A DNA stretch of 64,000 nucleotides from Devosia lacusdianchii (GTDB lineage Bacteria; Pseudomonadota; Alphaproteobacteria; Rhizobiales; Devosiaceae). Of this stretch, positions 11,173-21,153 are shown piece by piece. The stretch lies in contig NZ_CP092483.1 in assembly GCF_022429625.1 (NCBI RefSeq), positions 1,426,001 to 1,490,000 on the forward strand, given 5' to 3'. The notes under the pieces were generated by a model that did not search any database, was not told the DNA's origin, and saw only the letters and a list, made by a program, of their open reading frames with translations. Each line of letters begins with the position of its first letter. Position 1 is the first letter of the stretch. Both the position numbers and the translations under genes were made by a program.

Positions 11173-12239
11173 GCGCGCCCGTCTTCCTTGTGCAACAGCA
11201 CCGTCACACCGATGACGATAGCTACAAACGCCGGCCCGACCGCCGCAAACGTGGGATCGAGAACACCGGTCGACCCGGCGCGGTCGGCCATCTCGGTAAT
11301 CACGAACACAACGAAGCCAAGCACGATCCCATAGAGGACCGCCGGACCATAATTAGATGACCTTCGATAACCTGCGGTAAACGCAAAAGCAATGAAGAGC
11401 GAACCCGTTAGCACCAGCGGCAGAGCCAGCAGTTTAATCAGCCGCATGGTCGCCGCCGTACGGATCGTGGGGTCCGCGACGCCCGCCTGAAGTAACTGCG
11501 CCAGCTCAAAAAATGTCATGTCTTCGGTCGAAGAGAGCTTGAGGCTGAGCTCGGCCGGCGTGGTATTCGTGGGCAGCCGATAATTCAGCAGCGTCCGCGC
11601 CGGCTGGTCGGCGCTGCGCGTCGTCGCCTGCGGCATAACCCATTGCCCATCTTCGAGCATTGCTTCGGGCGCTTCGATGCGCTCCTCCATTCCCGGCGTC
11701 AGGTGGAACAAGGTAACATCGGCCAGCAGGCGTCCGCCGTTCAGCATGCCATTGGCCATGATGACATAGTGGCTGTCGCCGCTCCGCTGCTCCAGCCAGA
11801 TTTCTCCCGCCGGGACCAACTGACTCACCTGGCCAGGCGGGGTGGGGCTGAGCTGCCGGTTGATCTGCGTGCTCACGGTTTCGGCCGCCAGCGCGATCGC
11901 AAAACCAGCCAAAATCAGCGCGATAGTCGGTGCCCGAACCAGCCGCCAGATCGAAATGCCGCTGGACTGAATGACCGTCAGCTCGTGCCGCGCTTTCAAC
12001 TCCATGAAGCCCAGAACGGCCCCCATCAGCACCGTGACCGGCAGGGTCTTGATGGTCCAGCGCACCGCGCTCATGGCCACCATTACCAGGGCCATCGGCA
12101 GGCCATGATTGTCCGCGACGAAATTGAACCGCCAAGTGTCGAGCGATTCCACCAGCGCGATCAGCCCGTAAAAGACGAACACCGTCACACCGATGCGGCT
12201 GCCCAGCCGGTTGAGGACGACCCAGTCGACGCGCGTCAT
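11169..12239 (-). CDS. lptG: LPS export permease LptG
   Basis: 356-residue YjgP/YjgQ family permease of the LptBFG transporter, which pulls LPS from the inner membrane. Three N-terminal membrane helices, a periplasmic beta-jellyroll at about 130-265, and three C-terminal helices fit the family. It is called LptG rather than LptF because it is the second of the pair and directly precedes lptD. Both ends overlap neighbouring genes by four bases. Confidence 0.94.
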   Translation of the reverse strand: MTRVDWVVLNRLGSRIGVTVFVFYGLIALVESLDTWRFNFVADNHGLPMALVMVAMSAVRWTIKTLPVTVLMGAVLGFMELKARHELTVIQSSGISIWRLVRAPTIALILAGFAIALAAETVSTQINRQLSPTPPGQVSQLVPAGEIWLEQRSGDSHYVIMANGMLNGGRLLADVTLFHLTPGMEERIEAPEAMLEDGQWVMPQATTRSADQPARTLLNYRLPTNTTPAELSLKLSSTEDMTFFELAQLLQAGVADPTIRTAATMRLIKLLALPLVLTGSLFIAFAFTAGYRRSSNYGPAVLYGIVLGFVVFVITEMADRAGSTGVLDPTFAAVGPAFVAIVIGVTVLLHKEDGRA

Positions 12240-13306
12240 GCCGTCACCACCTGCGGAGCGGGACGCACCCAGGTCCTGGCGATCAGAACCGCGCCACCGC
12301 CGATGATCATCAACAGCGCCCCGGTTGACGGGCCCAACGGGCTATAAGCGCTGATGCCACGCTCCCCGAAGGCCAGCAGCATGACGATGGCCTCCATCGG
12401 CACATTGAAGCGAGACCGGCGCCCACTGGGAAAGCCCGACACAGCCAGCACGACCATGCAGATGCCGATCACCCGCAGGCCTTCGGAGGCACGATTGACT
12501 AGCAGCGACACCACGTCCTGCGGCCATGCGCCCGAACGGATCGCGTTGCTGACCAGTGTCAGGCTGTCGATCTCGAGCAGCGGATTTGGCACGCCCATCG
12601 GTTGGGAGAGCCGGTCTACGCTCAGGTCATATCGCCCGAACGTGACCTTCGAGAACCGGCCATCGGCCTCGGTGTATTGCAGCGAGCCATCGCGCAGCTC
12701 GATCACGTAATTCGTGCCATCCGTCGACACGCGCGCCGCTTGTGCGATGTAGGTTCGCCGCGTTTCCGGGTCGCGCCGGTCATCGGCGAAGAATTCCTGG
12801 ATTTCGCCGTCGCCCGATCGCCCGCCGATCAGCAGCACCACGCCCGGGGTGACCTGGGTAAAGCGCTGCGGCTTGAGGGTCGAGCTAACCAGGTCCGCCG
12901 CTACGCTGGCCGTGAGCACGTTGAGGCGGCGGTTGGCATAGGGCTCGAGAAAATTCGACAGCAGCAGCACGCAGATCACGCCCGCGCCGGCCACCACCGC
13001 CGTGGCGCTCCACAGCGAGCCTAGCCCGTGACTGGTGTGAATGATGTGCAGCTCGCGGTTGGCCTGCAGGGCCTGCAGCGCCCGCGCCAGGCCGATGCCG
13101 ACACAGACATAGAAGAACGCGATCGACAATTGCGGCATGGTCAGCAGGCCCTGCGCCGCCAGCGTCAGAATGCTCTGGCCCTTCACCGACACCACGTCGA
13201 ACGAGCGCAGGCAGTTGACCAGCCATAGCAGGAAGCACACCACGCCGAACAGAATCAGCGCGTCTGTCATGAACAGGCGTGAGAGATAGGCCGTCAGTCG
13301 TTTCAT
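12236..13306 (-). CDS. lptF: LPS export permease LptF
   Basis: First gene of the LPS-export operon; 356 residues from the ATG at 13306 ([12 protein letters not shown]). The frame extends 50 codons further upstream but the added part lacks family character. Same architecture as LptG: helices, periplasmic jellyroll with [19 protein letters not shown], then helices. It forms a heterodimer with LptG bound to LptB, whose gene is not in the window. The 213 bases upstream, shared with the divergent pepA, should hold the promoters. Confidence 0.94.
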   Translation of the reverse strand: MKRLTAYLSRLFMTDALILFGVVCFLLWLVNCLRSFDVVSVKGQSILTLAAQGLLTMPQLSIAFFYVCVGIGLARALQALQANRELHIIHTSHGLGSLWSATAVVAGAGVICVLLLSNFLEPYANRRLNVLTASVAADLVSSTLKPQRFTQVTPGVVLLIGGRSGDGEIQEFFADDRRDPETRRTYIAQAARVSTDGTNYVIELRDGSLQYTEADGRFSKVTFGRYDLSVDRLSQPMGVPNPLLEIDSLTLVSNAIRSGAWPQDVVSLLVNRASEGLRVIGICMVVLAVSGFPSGRRSRFNVPMEAIVMLLAFGERGISAYSPLGPSTGALLMIIGGGAVLIARTWVRPAPQVVTA

Positions 13307-13519
13307 GCTGCCCGTTCTAGTCGTCGCGCATGCCAGAAATATGTCCCGGCTGCCGGGGCGAACTTGGTCCAGTTCGTCTCGCCAGACAAGCGCATCGCCG
13401 GCTGTGCACGGATTTGTCTGCTCGCCTGTTGCGGGATTGACGCGCCGCCTAAACACCTCAATGTAGGACTTTCAGTCTCCGGCGCGTCCACGCCATTTTG
13501 CCCACCAAGGCCAATCTTC

Positions 13520-15001
13520 ATGTCCCAGTCTCTCGCTATCCGCACGTCAGCTCTCGCCGGCGCGTCTGCCGCCTTGATCGTCATTTATGCCGCCGAAGGC
13601 GAGGCGCCCGCTGGCGCCGCTGCCGCGATCTGGTCGGCCACCGGGCTTGATTGGTCGGTGACCGCGGCGGCCGGCGCGTTCAAGGGCAAGCAGGGGCAGT
13701 CGCTCGATATCCTGGGGCAGGGCGGCAAACGCCTCCTCGTGCTCGGCAGCGGCAAGGCCAGTAGCGAAACGCCGCTCAACGGCTGGACTGATCGTGGCGG
13801 CTCATTGCTGGCCAAGATCGCCGCGACGCGCGCCGAAACGGTAGCCGTGGTAGTCGACGAGCCCGGCGTCACCCCCGCCGCCATCGGCGAACTCGCCGCC
13901 GGCCTGCGCTTGCGGCACTACAAGTTCGACAAATACAAGTCGGCCCGCGCCGACGACGTGGTCGCCGATCTCGCCGTTACCCTGCACGTTGCCGATCCCG
14001 CTGCGGCCGCTGCGGCCATCGCCGATCGCGGCGCTACGGTCGACGGCACCCTGCTGGCCCGCGACCTCATCAACGAGCCTGCCAACGCCCTGGGCCCGGT
14101 CGAGTTCGCCGCCCGCGCCGCGGAGCTTGGCAAGCTCGGCGTCGAGATCGAAATCCTCGAACCCGCAGCCCTCGAAAAGCTCGGCATGGGCTCGTTGCTC
14201 TGCGTCGCCCAGGGCTCCGATCGTCCGGCGCGCCTTGTCGTCATGCAATGGCGCGGTGGCGATGTCGGCGCCGCGCCGCTGGCCTTCGTGGGCAAGGGCG
14301 TGGTCTTCGATACCGGTGGTATCTCCATCAAGCCCGCCGCGAGCATGGAGGATATGAAGGGCGACATGGGCGGCGCCGCCGCCGTCACTGGCCTTATGCT
14401 GGCGCTGGCGACGCGCAAGGCGCCGGTCAACGCCGTTGGCGTCATAGGTCTCGTCGAAAACATGCCCTCGGGCAAATCCGTTCGCCCGGGCGACATCGTC
14501 AAGGCGATGAGCGGTACCACCATCGAGGTCATCAACACCGACGCCGAGGGCCGCCTCGTGCTGGCCGATGCGCTCTGGTACACGCAGGACCGCTTCAAGC
14601 CGCGCTTCATGATCAACCTCGCGACGCTCACCGGCGCTATCGTTGTTGCCCTCGGCCACGAGCATGCCGGCCTGTTCTCCAACAATGACGAGCTCTCCAT
14701 CCAGCTCCTCAACGCCGGCCTCAACGCCAATGAGAAGCTCTGGCGCATGCCGTTGGCCGCCGCCTATGACAAGCTGATCGAGTCCAAGTTCGCCGATATC
14801 CGCAACTCGGTCGGCCGCCCCGCCGGCTCCATCACCGCAGCCCAGTTCCTCCAGCGCTTCGTCAACGACGTACCCTGGGCCCACCTCGACATCGCCGGCA
14901 CCGCCTTCGGCGCCAGCAACAGCGAGGTCAACACCTCCTGGGCCCCCGGCTTCGGCGTAGCTCTGCTGGATCGGCTGGTAAGGGATTATTATCAGGGCTG
15001 A
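13520..15001 (+). CDS. pepA: Leucyl aminopeptidase (M17)
   Basis: 493 residues from the ATG at 13520. A cytoplasmic di-metal exopeptidase releasing N-terminal residues. The M17 signature NTDAEGRL is at 339-346, and the metal-binding Lys/Asp region ([19 protein letters not shown]) precedes it. An N-terminal macro-like regulatory domain is expected at about 20-165. Divergent from lptF, followed by a repeat and holC; pepA-holC adjacency is common in proteobacteria. Confidence 0.95.
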   Translation: MSQSLAIRTSALAGASAALIVIYAAEGEAPAGAAAAIWSATGLDWSVTAAAGAFKGKQGQSLDILGQGGKRLLVLGSGKASSETPLNGWTDRGGSLLAKIAATRAETVAVVVDEPGVTPAAIGELAAGLRLRHYKFDKYKSARADDVVADLAVTLHVADPAAAAAAIADRGATVDGTLLARDLINEPANALGPVEFAARAAELGKLGVEIEILEPAALEKLGMGSLLCVAQGSDRPARLVVMQWRGGDVGAAPLAFVGKGVVFDTGGISIKPAASMEDMKGDMGGAAAVTGLMLALATRKAPVNAVGVIGLVENMPSGKSVRPGDIVKAMSGTTIEVINTDAEGRLVLADALWYTQDRFKPRFMINLATLTGAIVVALGHEHAGLFSNNDELSIQLLNAGLNANEKLWRMPLAAAYDKLIESKFADIRNSVGRPAGSITAAQFLQRFVNDVPWAHLDIAGTAFGASNSEVNTSWAPGFGVALLDRLVRDYYQG

Positions 15002-15024
15002 TCGGCGCAAGCTCGGCAAACACG

Positions 15025-15125
15025 ATGTCATCCCGCCGAAAGCCGGGATCCATCCTGAGGGCTTTCCACGAGCACGGCCGGCTCAGTCATCTCAGGCTGG
15101 ATTCCGGCGTTCGCCGGAATGACAC
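15025..15125. repeat. Inverted-pair intergenic repeat (GTCAT family)
   Basis: Two 34-base halves are inverse complements of each other with about five mismatches: the left runs from TGTCATCCCG to ATCCATCCTGAG, the right from CTCAGGCTGGAT to GGAATGACA. Each half folds by itself (CCGGCG, loop, CGCCGG type). A single left half recurs at 34409. It lies between pepA and holC. Confidence 0.7.
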
Positions 15126-15180
15126 AGCGAATGTGGAGAATTCGCTTCCGCCCGCCCATCTCCACCGCTTAAGTAGGCTC

Positions 15181-15630
15181 ATGCCCGACGTTCTCTTCTA
15201 CCACCTCGAAGTCCGTCCACTCGAAGCGGTCATCCCCCAGCTTCTTGAAAAGACGCTTGAGCGTGGTTGGCGCGCGGTCATCGAAGTCGGCTCCACCGAG
15301 CGCGCCGAAGCCCTGGACGCCCACCTCTGGACCTATCGCGAGGACAGTTTCCTCGCCCACGGCTTGGCGGGCGAGGGCCCCGACGCGCATCAGCCGATCC
15401 TGATCACCACCGGCACCGATAACCCCAACGGCGCCGCATGCCGCTTCTTCATCGATCGTGCCGTGCCTCAGTCGGCTGACGGCTACGAACGCGTCGTCTA
15501 CATGTTCTCCGGCCACGATCCCGACGCTGTGGCTGAGGCTCGAATTGCCTGGAAGGCCCTCAAGGAAGGTGGCAATTCCCTGACTTATTGGCAGCAGGAA
15601 GCCGACGGCCGCTGGGTCAAGAAAGCATGA
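15181..15630 (+). CDS. holC: DNA polymerase III subunit chi
   Basis: 149 residues from the ATG at 15181 (MPDVLFYHLEVRPLEAVIP). The chi subunit links the clamp loader to single-stranded-DNA-binding protein during replication. The family pattern (LLEKTLERGWRAVIEVGS, LDAHLWTYREDSFLAHG, PILITTG) is clear. An upstream extension would run through the repeat and is rejected. The stop overlaps the next gene's start (ATGA). Confidence 0.95.
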   Translation: MPDVLFYHLEVRPLEAVIPQLLEKTLERGWRAVIEVGSTERAEALDAHLWTYREDSFLAHGLAGEGPDAHQPILITTGTDNPNGAACRFFIDRAVPQSADGYERVVYMFSGHDPDAVAEARIAWKALKEGGNSLTYWQQEADGRWVKKA

Positions 15631-16244
15631 CGCCTGATCTTTCGACGCCCAGCCGCCATCGGCTGCACGAAGACATCTTCGCCATGCTTATCGGCACCAT
15701 GCTGCTATCGCTGGGCATTGTCTTCTACGCGCAGGTTACGCTGACCACCGGCAGCACCGCCGGTCTGGCCCTGCTGCTGCAATACGTCACCGGCATTCCG
15801 TTCGGCTGGTTGTTTTTCGCCGTCAACCTGCCGTTCTACGTGTTGGCGGTCCTGCGCATGGGCTGGCCCTTCACCATCAAGACCTTCGTCTGCGTGGGCC
15901 TGGTATCCTATTTCACTGCGCACATTCCCGACTGGCTCGATATCAGCAGCATTCACCCGCTCTTCGCCGCGCTGGTCGGTGGCGGCATGATTGGCCTGGG
16001 TATTCTCTCGCTGTTCCGCCACAAGGCCAGCGTCGGCGGCATCAATATCCTGTCGCTCTATTTGCAGGAAAACTTCGGAATCCGCGCGGGCTACTTCCAG
16101 CTCGGCGTCGATGCCGTCATCCTGGTCGCGGCCTTTTTCATCCTGCCGCTGGACCGAGTGCTCTACTCGATCCTGGGCGCGCTGGTGATGAACTTCATCA
16201 TCGCCCTCAACCACAAGCCAGGGCGATATGTCGGCTTCTCCTGA
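15627..16244 (+). CDS. YitT family membrane protein
   Basis: 205 residues with five or six predicted membrane helices and the YitT/DUF161 pattern (GTMLLSLGIVFYAQ, TGSTAGLALLLQYVTGIPFGW, HKASVGGINILSLYL). Function in this family is not established; a transport role is often assumed. Translation is coupled to holC by the ATGA overlap. It ends one base before the convergent binding-protein gene. Confidence 0.85.
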   Translation: MTPDLSTPSRHRLHEDIFAMLIGTMLLSLGIVFYAQVTLTTGSTAGLALLLQYVTGIPFGWLFFAVNLPFYVLAVLRMGWPFTIKTFVCVGLVSYFTAHIPDWLDISSIHPLFAALVGGGMIGLGILSLFRHKASVGGINILSLYLQENFGIRAGYFQLGVDAVILVAAFFILPLDRVLYSILGALVMNFIIALNHKPGRYVGFS

Positions 16245-17162
16245 TCAGGTGATCTTGCCGTAGAGCTCGTCCACCAGCTTGGCGACCTGGATTGCTGAAT
16301 AGAGGCTGCCATAGTTGATATTGCCGTTTGACGCGATCAGGGCCCCGGCCTCGATTGCCGGCAAGCGCGACCAGAGGGCCTCCCCATCCAGCATGCTGGC
16401 CCCTTCCGGCGATGTCGTCGCCAGCAGGATGCCGTCGACCCCGCCCAAGGTATCGCCGAACGCCTCCGCAGCAATCTCGCCGCTGTCGTAGAGCTGGTCG
16501 GCGGCGGGCGGCAACGTCTTGGCGCCGAGGTCGGCGAGCACTTGCGGCTGCAGCATTTTCGGCCCGTTCATAACATAGAGCACGCCTTCGCCTGGCTGCA
16601 CGCTGACCACGGTCTTGGTAGCCAGCTTCTCGCCATGCCGCTCTTTGATCTCAGCTATCAGTGCATCGTATTCGGCAATGGCCGCTTCGCCATGGCCGTC
16701 CATCCCCAGCAGGGTCGCGAGTTCGCGGAACGCTTCCTTCCACGGTTTGCCACCCGAAGTCGGCACTACCGGAGCGATCTCGCGCAGCTTGTTGGCCGGC
16801 CACCACACACTGTCCGGATCGTAGTCGGCGCAGATGATGAGGTCGGGGTCCGACGCCAGCACCTGCTCGATATTGACCTCGGAGCCATAGAATTCGAGCC
16901 CTTCGGGGACAGGCACCCAGCCTCCGGGCTGCGAGTGCCCGTATCCGACCACCGGTAGGCCCAGCGCCAGCGCCGGTTGCAGGTCAAGCCGGGAGTCGAT
17001 GCAGACCACACGCTGCGGGTCGGCCGGAATGTCGTAAGTGCCGTATTTGGTTGTGACTGATCGAGTGGCCGTCTGCGCGAACGCCGCACGGGGCAGCAGG
17101 CCCGAAAGCACGATGCCCGCGCCTCCCAGAGCGAAATGGCGGCGAGAAAGCGTGAGCGTCAT
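16245..17162 (-). CDS. ABC transporter substrate-binding protein, iron-siderophore type
   Basis: 305 residues from the ATG at 17162. The N-terminus has a twin-arginine-like signal (SRRHFALGG, RR at 7-8) and a cleavage region near residue 29. The fold resembles FecB/FepB-type class III binding proteins (PQRVVCIDSRLDLQPALALGLPVVGYG; EQVLASDPDLIICAD). It should bind a ferric complex in the periplasm. No permease or ATPase is adjacent, so it is an orphan here. A perfect palindrome overlaps its promoter region, which suggests repression. Confidence 0.82.
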   Translation of the reverse strand: MTLTLSRRHFALGGAGIVLSGLLPRAAFAQTATRSVTTKYGTYDIPADPQRVVCIDSRLDLQPALALGLPVVGYGHSQPGGWVPVPEGLEFYGSEVNIEQVLASDPDLIICADYDPDSVWWPANKLREIAPVVPTSGGKPWKEAFRELATLLGMDGHGEAAIAEYDALIAEIKERHGEKLATKTVVSVQPGEGVLYVMNGPKMLQPQVLADLGAKTLPPAADQLYDSGEIAAEAFGDTLGGVDGILLATTSPEGASMLDGEALWSRLPAIEAGALIASNGNINYGSLYSAIQVAKLVDELYGKIT

Positions 17163-17207
17163 GGCTGATCCCCAAGGCAACAATGCTGCGCTTTGTGGAT
17201 CGCCTTA

Positions 17208-17224
17208 ATATTGACTGTCAATAT
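17208..17224. promoter_or_regulatory. Palindromic operator candidate before the iron-binding protein
   Basis: ATATTGAC-T-GTCAATAT is a perfect 8+1+8 palindrome 46 bases upstream of the binding-protein start. On the minus strand it contains TTGACA (17216-17221), a consensus -35, although the expected -10 is weak. A Fur- or Rrf2-type iron regulator is the natural candidate, by inference from the gene it controls. Confidence 0.5.
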
Positions 17225-17242
17225 CAAGTTTTAGGCGAGGTC

Positions 17243-18106
17243 CTAGAACTTGGAGTTCTTCTCCTTACCGACGCCGGTTTGGCGTGGGGCAGGGGCCACT
17301 TCCTCGGGCATGCTGTCGGCATAGAGGTCCATATAGTCCTGCATCAGCTCGTAGCAGAAGATGACTTCCACCGTTTCCGGATCATAGAAGGCATTGGCCT
17401 CGCCACAGCGCTTGGCGTTGAACTGCACGGGCTCGCGCAGGCTGTAATTCTGCCGCAGCTCGTCCGCAACCTGATCGAACACGCCGCTCGATTTGAACGC
17501 ATCCGCTGCCGCTTTGAGCCGGCCGCCGGCGTCGTGATAGGTCACGGTCACATCAGTGCCTTGTCCGGCCTTGTTATTGCGCCCACCCAGCAGGCCCTTC
17601 AGGCTCCGATCGACCGTCTCATAGTCCCAGGCACAGGTTTCCTGGCGGTCGCTGTCCATCCGGTATTCGTTGGCGATGGGACGGAACGCAGCGTCGTCGC
17701 TGCCCACCATCAGGCAGACGATCTGGTAGGCGCGTTGCTTGTCGAGGCTGTGACTGGCCGCGTAGTCGCTTTCCTCGCCGCCGCTGTCATAGGCAATGCC
17801 CGACAGAACCCAACCCTGCGCCGCGTCGGCCAGGGCCTTGTCGGTCGCCTCGGTGCGCTTGTTGAGCAAAATCCACGTGGCCATATTGTCGGCCGCATCC
17901 TCTTCCTTACCCAGGATCGGAAGTTCGAGCTGGTGGAACAGCAGATGCGCCACTTCGTGATAGAGCACGAACAGGCTGTTATTATAGGCAAAGCGACGGA
18001 TTTCTGCGCGCTGGCTCTTGGTCAGCTCTTGCGCCTGAATGGCGCCGATAAATGCGAGCAGGCAAAGCAGCAAGGCAACGGCCAGCTTTGAACCAGGGAT
18101 GCGCAT
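17243..18106 (-). CDS. Secreted DUF4344 putative metallopeptidase
   Basis: 287 residues from the ATG at 18106. A signal peptide ends near residue 25 (GAIQA). The zinc motif HEVAH is at residues 50-54, followed by an acidic GKEEDAADNMATW stretch that could give the third ligand as in gluzincins. Cysteines in pairs fit a periplasmic or secreted protein. The C-terminus is Pro/Lys-rich. The substrate is unknown. It lies upstream of the binding protein on the same strand with 80 bases between; the link is not clear. Confidence 0.75.
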   Translation of the reverse strand: MRIPGSKLAVALLLCLLAFIGAIQAQELTKSQRAEIRRFAYNNSLFVLYHEVAHLLFHQLELPILGKEEDAADNMATWILLNKRTEATDKALADAAQGWVLSGIAYDSGGEESDYAASHSLDKQRAYQIVCLMVGSDDAAFRPIANEYRMDSDRQETCAWDYETVDRSLKGLLGGRNNKAGQGTDVTVTYHDAGGRLKAAADAFKSSGVFDQVADELRQNYSLREPVQFNAKRCGEANAFYDPETVEVIFCYELMQDYMDLYADSMPEEVAPAPRQTGVGKEKNSKF

Positions 18107-18184
18107 GATGCTCTTTCGGCAACCTTCGAGATCGACAGCAGACGGCAACGGCCTGTCACTGTCAACGGGGGCGGCAGGGACAGG

Positions 18185-18616
18185 TTAATCCTTCCCCGGC
18201 TCCCAATCGGGGTCGGCCAGCTCGAATCCGGAGAACTGGAAGCCCGGCGCCACCGTGCATCCCACCAGCGTCCAGCCACCCGTGCTGACAGCCGACTGCC
18301 AGGCATCGCGCGGCACCACGACCTGCGGCCGCTCACCAGCATGCAGGTCATTGCCCAGGCGGTGCTCGACCACCGTCTTGCCGTCCGATATCCGCAGATT
18401 GAGCGGCGCACCGGCGTAGTAGTGCCACACCTCGACCGCATCGACGCGGTGCCAATGCGAGGCATCGCCCGCTTCGAGCAGATAATAGATCGCCGTAGAC
18501 TGGGCACGACCGTCGGCGCTGACCTGGTCCTCGAATGTGCGGGCATACCAGCCGCCCTCGGGGTGGCGTTCCATCCCGAGGGTAAAGATCACATCCTTGG
18601 CGGCGAGCTTGCTCAT
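18185..18616 (-). CDS. Cupin, DUF985 family
   Basis: 143-residue single-domain cupin of the DUF985 (Cupin_5) type, recognised by HPEGGWYARTF, STAIYYLLEAGDASHWHRVDA and WTLVGCTVAPGF. These proteins form beta-barrels similar to sugar epimerases; no substrate is established. The start overlaps the stop of the ABC-F gene behind it as ATGA, so the two are translated together. Confidence 0.85.
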   Translation of the reverse strand: MSKLAAKDVIFTLGMERHPEGGWYARTFEDQVSADGRAQSTAIYYLLEAGDASHWHRVDAVEVWHYYAGAPLNLRISDGKTVVEHRLGNDLHAGERPQVVVPRDAWQSAVSTGGWTLVGCTVAPGFQFSGFELADPDWEPGKD

Positions 18617-20481
18617 GCGCGCTCGGCTTCCTCTAACTCGGCGCTCAGCGCCAGCCATTGCTCTTCGGTGGTCTCTAGATCAGCGCCGAATCGCGCCTTG
18701 TCTTTGCCCAACGCAATCATGCGGTCGGGAGCGCCGTTGTAGACCTTGGGGTCCTCGAGCTGGGCGTCGATTTTGCCGATTTCCACCTTCAAACGGGCGA
18801 TCTTGGTTTCCGCATCCTTAATGGCGCTCTTCAGCGGCGCGATCTCGGCTCGCTTGGCCGCGGCCTCCTGCTTGTTGGCCTTGCGATCGCCCTTGGAACC
18901 GCCGCTGCCCTTACCTTCCTTGGTCGAGGTGATGTTGCGCTGGTAGCTGTCCAGATCCTCGTCCAGCTCGCGCACGGTACCGTTCTCGGCGATCCACAGC
19001 GTGTCGCAGGTCGCCTCGATCAGGTGGCGATCGTGGCTGATGATCAGCACGGCGCCTTCATAGTCGTTCAGCGCATGTACCAGTGCATCGCGGCTGTCGA
19101 TATCGAGGTGGTTGGTCGGCTCGTCGAGGATCATCATCCCCGGACCGCCGAACGTGATGAGACCCATCAGCAAGCGCGCCCGCTCGCCGCCGCTCAGGTT
19201 CTTCGCCTTGGTATCCATGCGCGACTTGGTCAGCCCCATCTGGCTCAGCCGCGACCGCCGCCGGGCCTCGCTGTCCGTGGGCATCAGGTCGACGACATGC
19301 TCGAACGGCGTCCATTCGGGCTTGAGCTTGTCCATCTGGTGTTGCGCGAAATGCGCGATTTCGAGCTTCTTGCCCTTGCGCAACTGCCCGCCCATCGGGC
19401 TGATGTCGCCGGCCAAGAGCTTGGCAAAGGTCGACTTGCCATTGCCGTTGACGCCGATCAGCGCGATGCGATCTTCCGGGTCGATGCGCATGGTGACGTT
19501 TCGCAGCACCGTCCTGTCGCCATAGCCGGCCGATACGCCATCAAGCGTGATCATCGGTGTCGCCTGTTCGGCCTTGGGCTGCTGGAAGGTGAACGGCGCC
19601 GCATATTCGTCGAACATCGCCGCCGGCGGCTTCAGCTTCTCGATCATTTTCATGCGCGACTGGGCCTGCTTGGCCTTGGTGGCCTTGGCGCGGAAGCGGT
19701 CGACGAATTTCTGCAGATGGGCCACCTGGTCCAGCGCCTTGTCGCGGCTCTTGTTGTTGAGCTCCATCTGCATGCGGCGCGTCGTTTCGAACGTGTCGTA
19801 ATTGCCCTTGTAGAAGGTCAGCTTGCGATGCTCGAGATGGATGATCGAATTGACCGACTTGTTGAGCAGGTCACGATCGTGGCTGATCATGAAGACGGTG
19901 TAGGGGTAGGTGGCGAGGTACTTTTCCAGCCACAGCGTGCCTTCCAGGTCGAGATAGTTGGTCGGCTCGTCGAGCAGCAGCAGGTCGGGCTGGCTGAACA
20001 GCACGCCGGCCAGTGCTACGCGCATGCGCCAGCCGCCCGACAATTCATGCGTCGGCGAATTCTGTCGATCCTGCTCGAAGCCCAGTCCCTTGAGAATGGA
20101 CGAGGCCCGCGCGTCGGCGGAGTAGGCGTCGATATCGGCCAGGCGGGTATAGACCTCGCTGATCCGGTTGGGATCTGTCGCTGTCTCGGCCTCTGCCAAT
20201 AGGGCCGTGCGTTCCTTGTCGGCCGCCAGCACCACTTCGAGCACGCTCTCATTGCCGGCCGGCGCTTCCTGGGCCACCGCGCCGATACGCGCCTTCCTGT
20301 TGAGCTCCATCGTCCCGGAATCGGCGCCGATATGCCCCTGGATCAGGTGAAACAGCGTCGTCTTGCCCGTGCCGTTCTTGCCCACGAAGCCGGTCTTGGA
20401 GCCAGTCGGCAGCACCACCGAAGCGTCTTCGAACAGTTCGCGGCCCTGGATGCGATAGGTGAGGTTATTGATAACGAGCAT
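18613..20481 (-). CDS. ABC-F family ATPase (Uup/YheS-like)
   Basis: 622 residues from the ATG at 20481. Two ATPase domains without membrane helices: first Walker A GKNGTGKTT (34-42), signature LSGGWRMRVALAG; second Walker A GVNGNGKST, signature LSGGERARLLMG; each with LLDEPTNYLDL or ILDEPTNHLDI. A basic linker lies between the domains and an alpha-helical Lys/Glu-rich tail (about 530-622) resembles the Uup/YheS coiled coil. ABC-F proteins act on ribosomes, at the E site, to rescue or tune translation. An in-frame upstream extension to 20553 is not supported. Oriented away from the small secreted protein at 20665. Confidence 0.9.
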   Translation of the reverse strand: MLVINNLTYRIQGRELFEDASVVLPTGSKTGFVGKNGTGKTTLFHLIQGHIGADSGTMELNRKARIGAVAQEAPAGNESVLEVVLAADKERTALLAEAETATDPNRISEVYTRLADIDAYSADARASSILKGLGFEQDRQNSPTHELSGGWRMRVALAGVLFSQPDLLLLDEPTNYLDLEGTLWLEKYLATYPYTVFMISHDRDLLNKSVNSIIHLEHRKLTFYKGNYDTFETTRRMQMELNNKSRDKALDQVAHLQKFVDRFRAKATKAKQAQSRMKMIEKLKPPAAMFDEYAAPFTFQQPKAEQATPMITLDGVSAGYGDRTVLRNVTMRIDPEDRIALIGVNGNGKSTFAKLLAGDISPMGGQLRKGKKLEIAHFAQHQMDKLKPEWTPFEHVVDLMPTDSEARRRSRLSQMGLTKSRMDTKAKNLSGGERARLLMGLITFGGPGMMILDEPTNHLDIDSRDALVHALNDYEGAVLIISHDRHLIEATCDTLWIAENGTVRELDEDLDSYQRNITSTKEGKGSGGSKGDRKANKQEAAAKRAEIAPLKSAIKDAETKIARLKVEIGKIDAQLEDPKVYNGAPDRMIALGKDKARFGADLETTEEQWLALSAELEEAERA

Positions 20482-20664
20482 GATCAGGCAATCTAAGGAG
20501 AGGGCAGGGTCCGAAAGGCAAACGGCGCCAATGCGGCAAACGACCTGCGACAAAGTGTTTGCCGCTGGATAGAGTTAAGCAAGGCTTATGGCAACCGTTG
20601 CCGTCGCATGGTGGTCAACCGCCCCGACAGGACGGCCCTGAATTTCATCGAGGAGAGACATTCT

Positions 20665-21072
20665 ATGCCCGCCCCCTTCACGACCCTTCCGGCCCTGTTG
20701 ATCGCCGGCCTCTTCGCCAGCGCTGTCTTCGCCGAGGAGGCCCCGAGCTTCACCGACCTCTCGGCCTGCCGGCTCGACGCCGAGCGCGTGCTGCTCACGG
20801 CCACCTTTGACGGCGGCGCCTGCCAGGCCGTTGAGCCGGCCCAGCTGGCCGAGCCGCGCGGCACCATCGTTGCGGTCACTATTCCCACGGTCAGCACATC
20901 TGAAATGTGCACCATGCAGATCGTGCCTATCGCGGTAGAGCAGGTGATCGAGGCGCATGCCGACATCGCCAACCTCGATGTCACGGTCCTCGACCCGCAG
21001 AACAATGCGCAGGCGCATGGTACGGTCGAGATCGCCGATCCCGGTGCGGATTGTGTCGCACCAGCCGACTGA
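20665..21072 (+). CDS. Small secreted hypothetical protein
   Basis: 135 residues after an AGGAGAG ribosome site. A signal peptide ends near residue 23 (SAVFA). The mature part has four cysteines, which could form two disulfides, and a beta-rich look. I do not recognise a family. It stands alone between the divergent ABC-F gene and ndk, so its neighbours do not suggest a role. Confidence 0.65.
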   Translation: MPAPFTTLPALLIAGLFASAVFAEEAPSFTDLSACRLDAERVLLTATFDGGACQAVEPAQLAEPRGTIVAVTIPTVSTSEMCTMQIVPIAVEQVIEAHADIANLDVTVLDPQNNAQAHGTVEIADPGADCVAPAD

Positions 21073-21153
21073 TCGCCGCCCCGTCTTGTCTCCGTCGCAG
21101 TCTCCCGCTACAAGGCGCGACCTTTCCAACAGACCCATTCAAGGATCGACCCC

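Noticed and set aside
15025..15180. In-frame N-terminal extension of holC
   Set aside because: It translates repeat sequence; the family start is the ATG at 15181.
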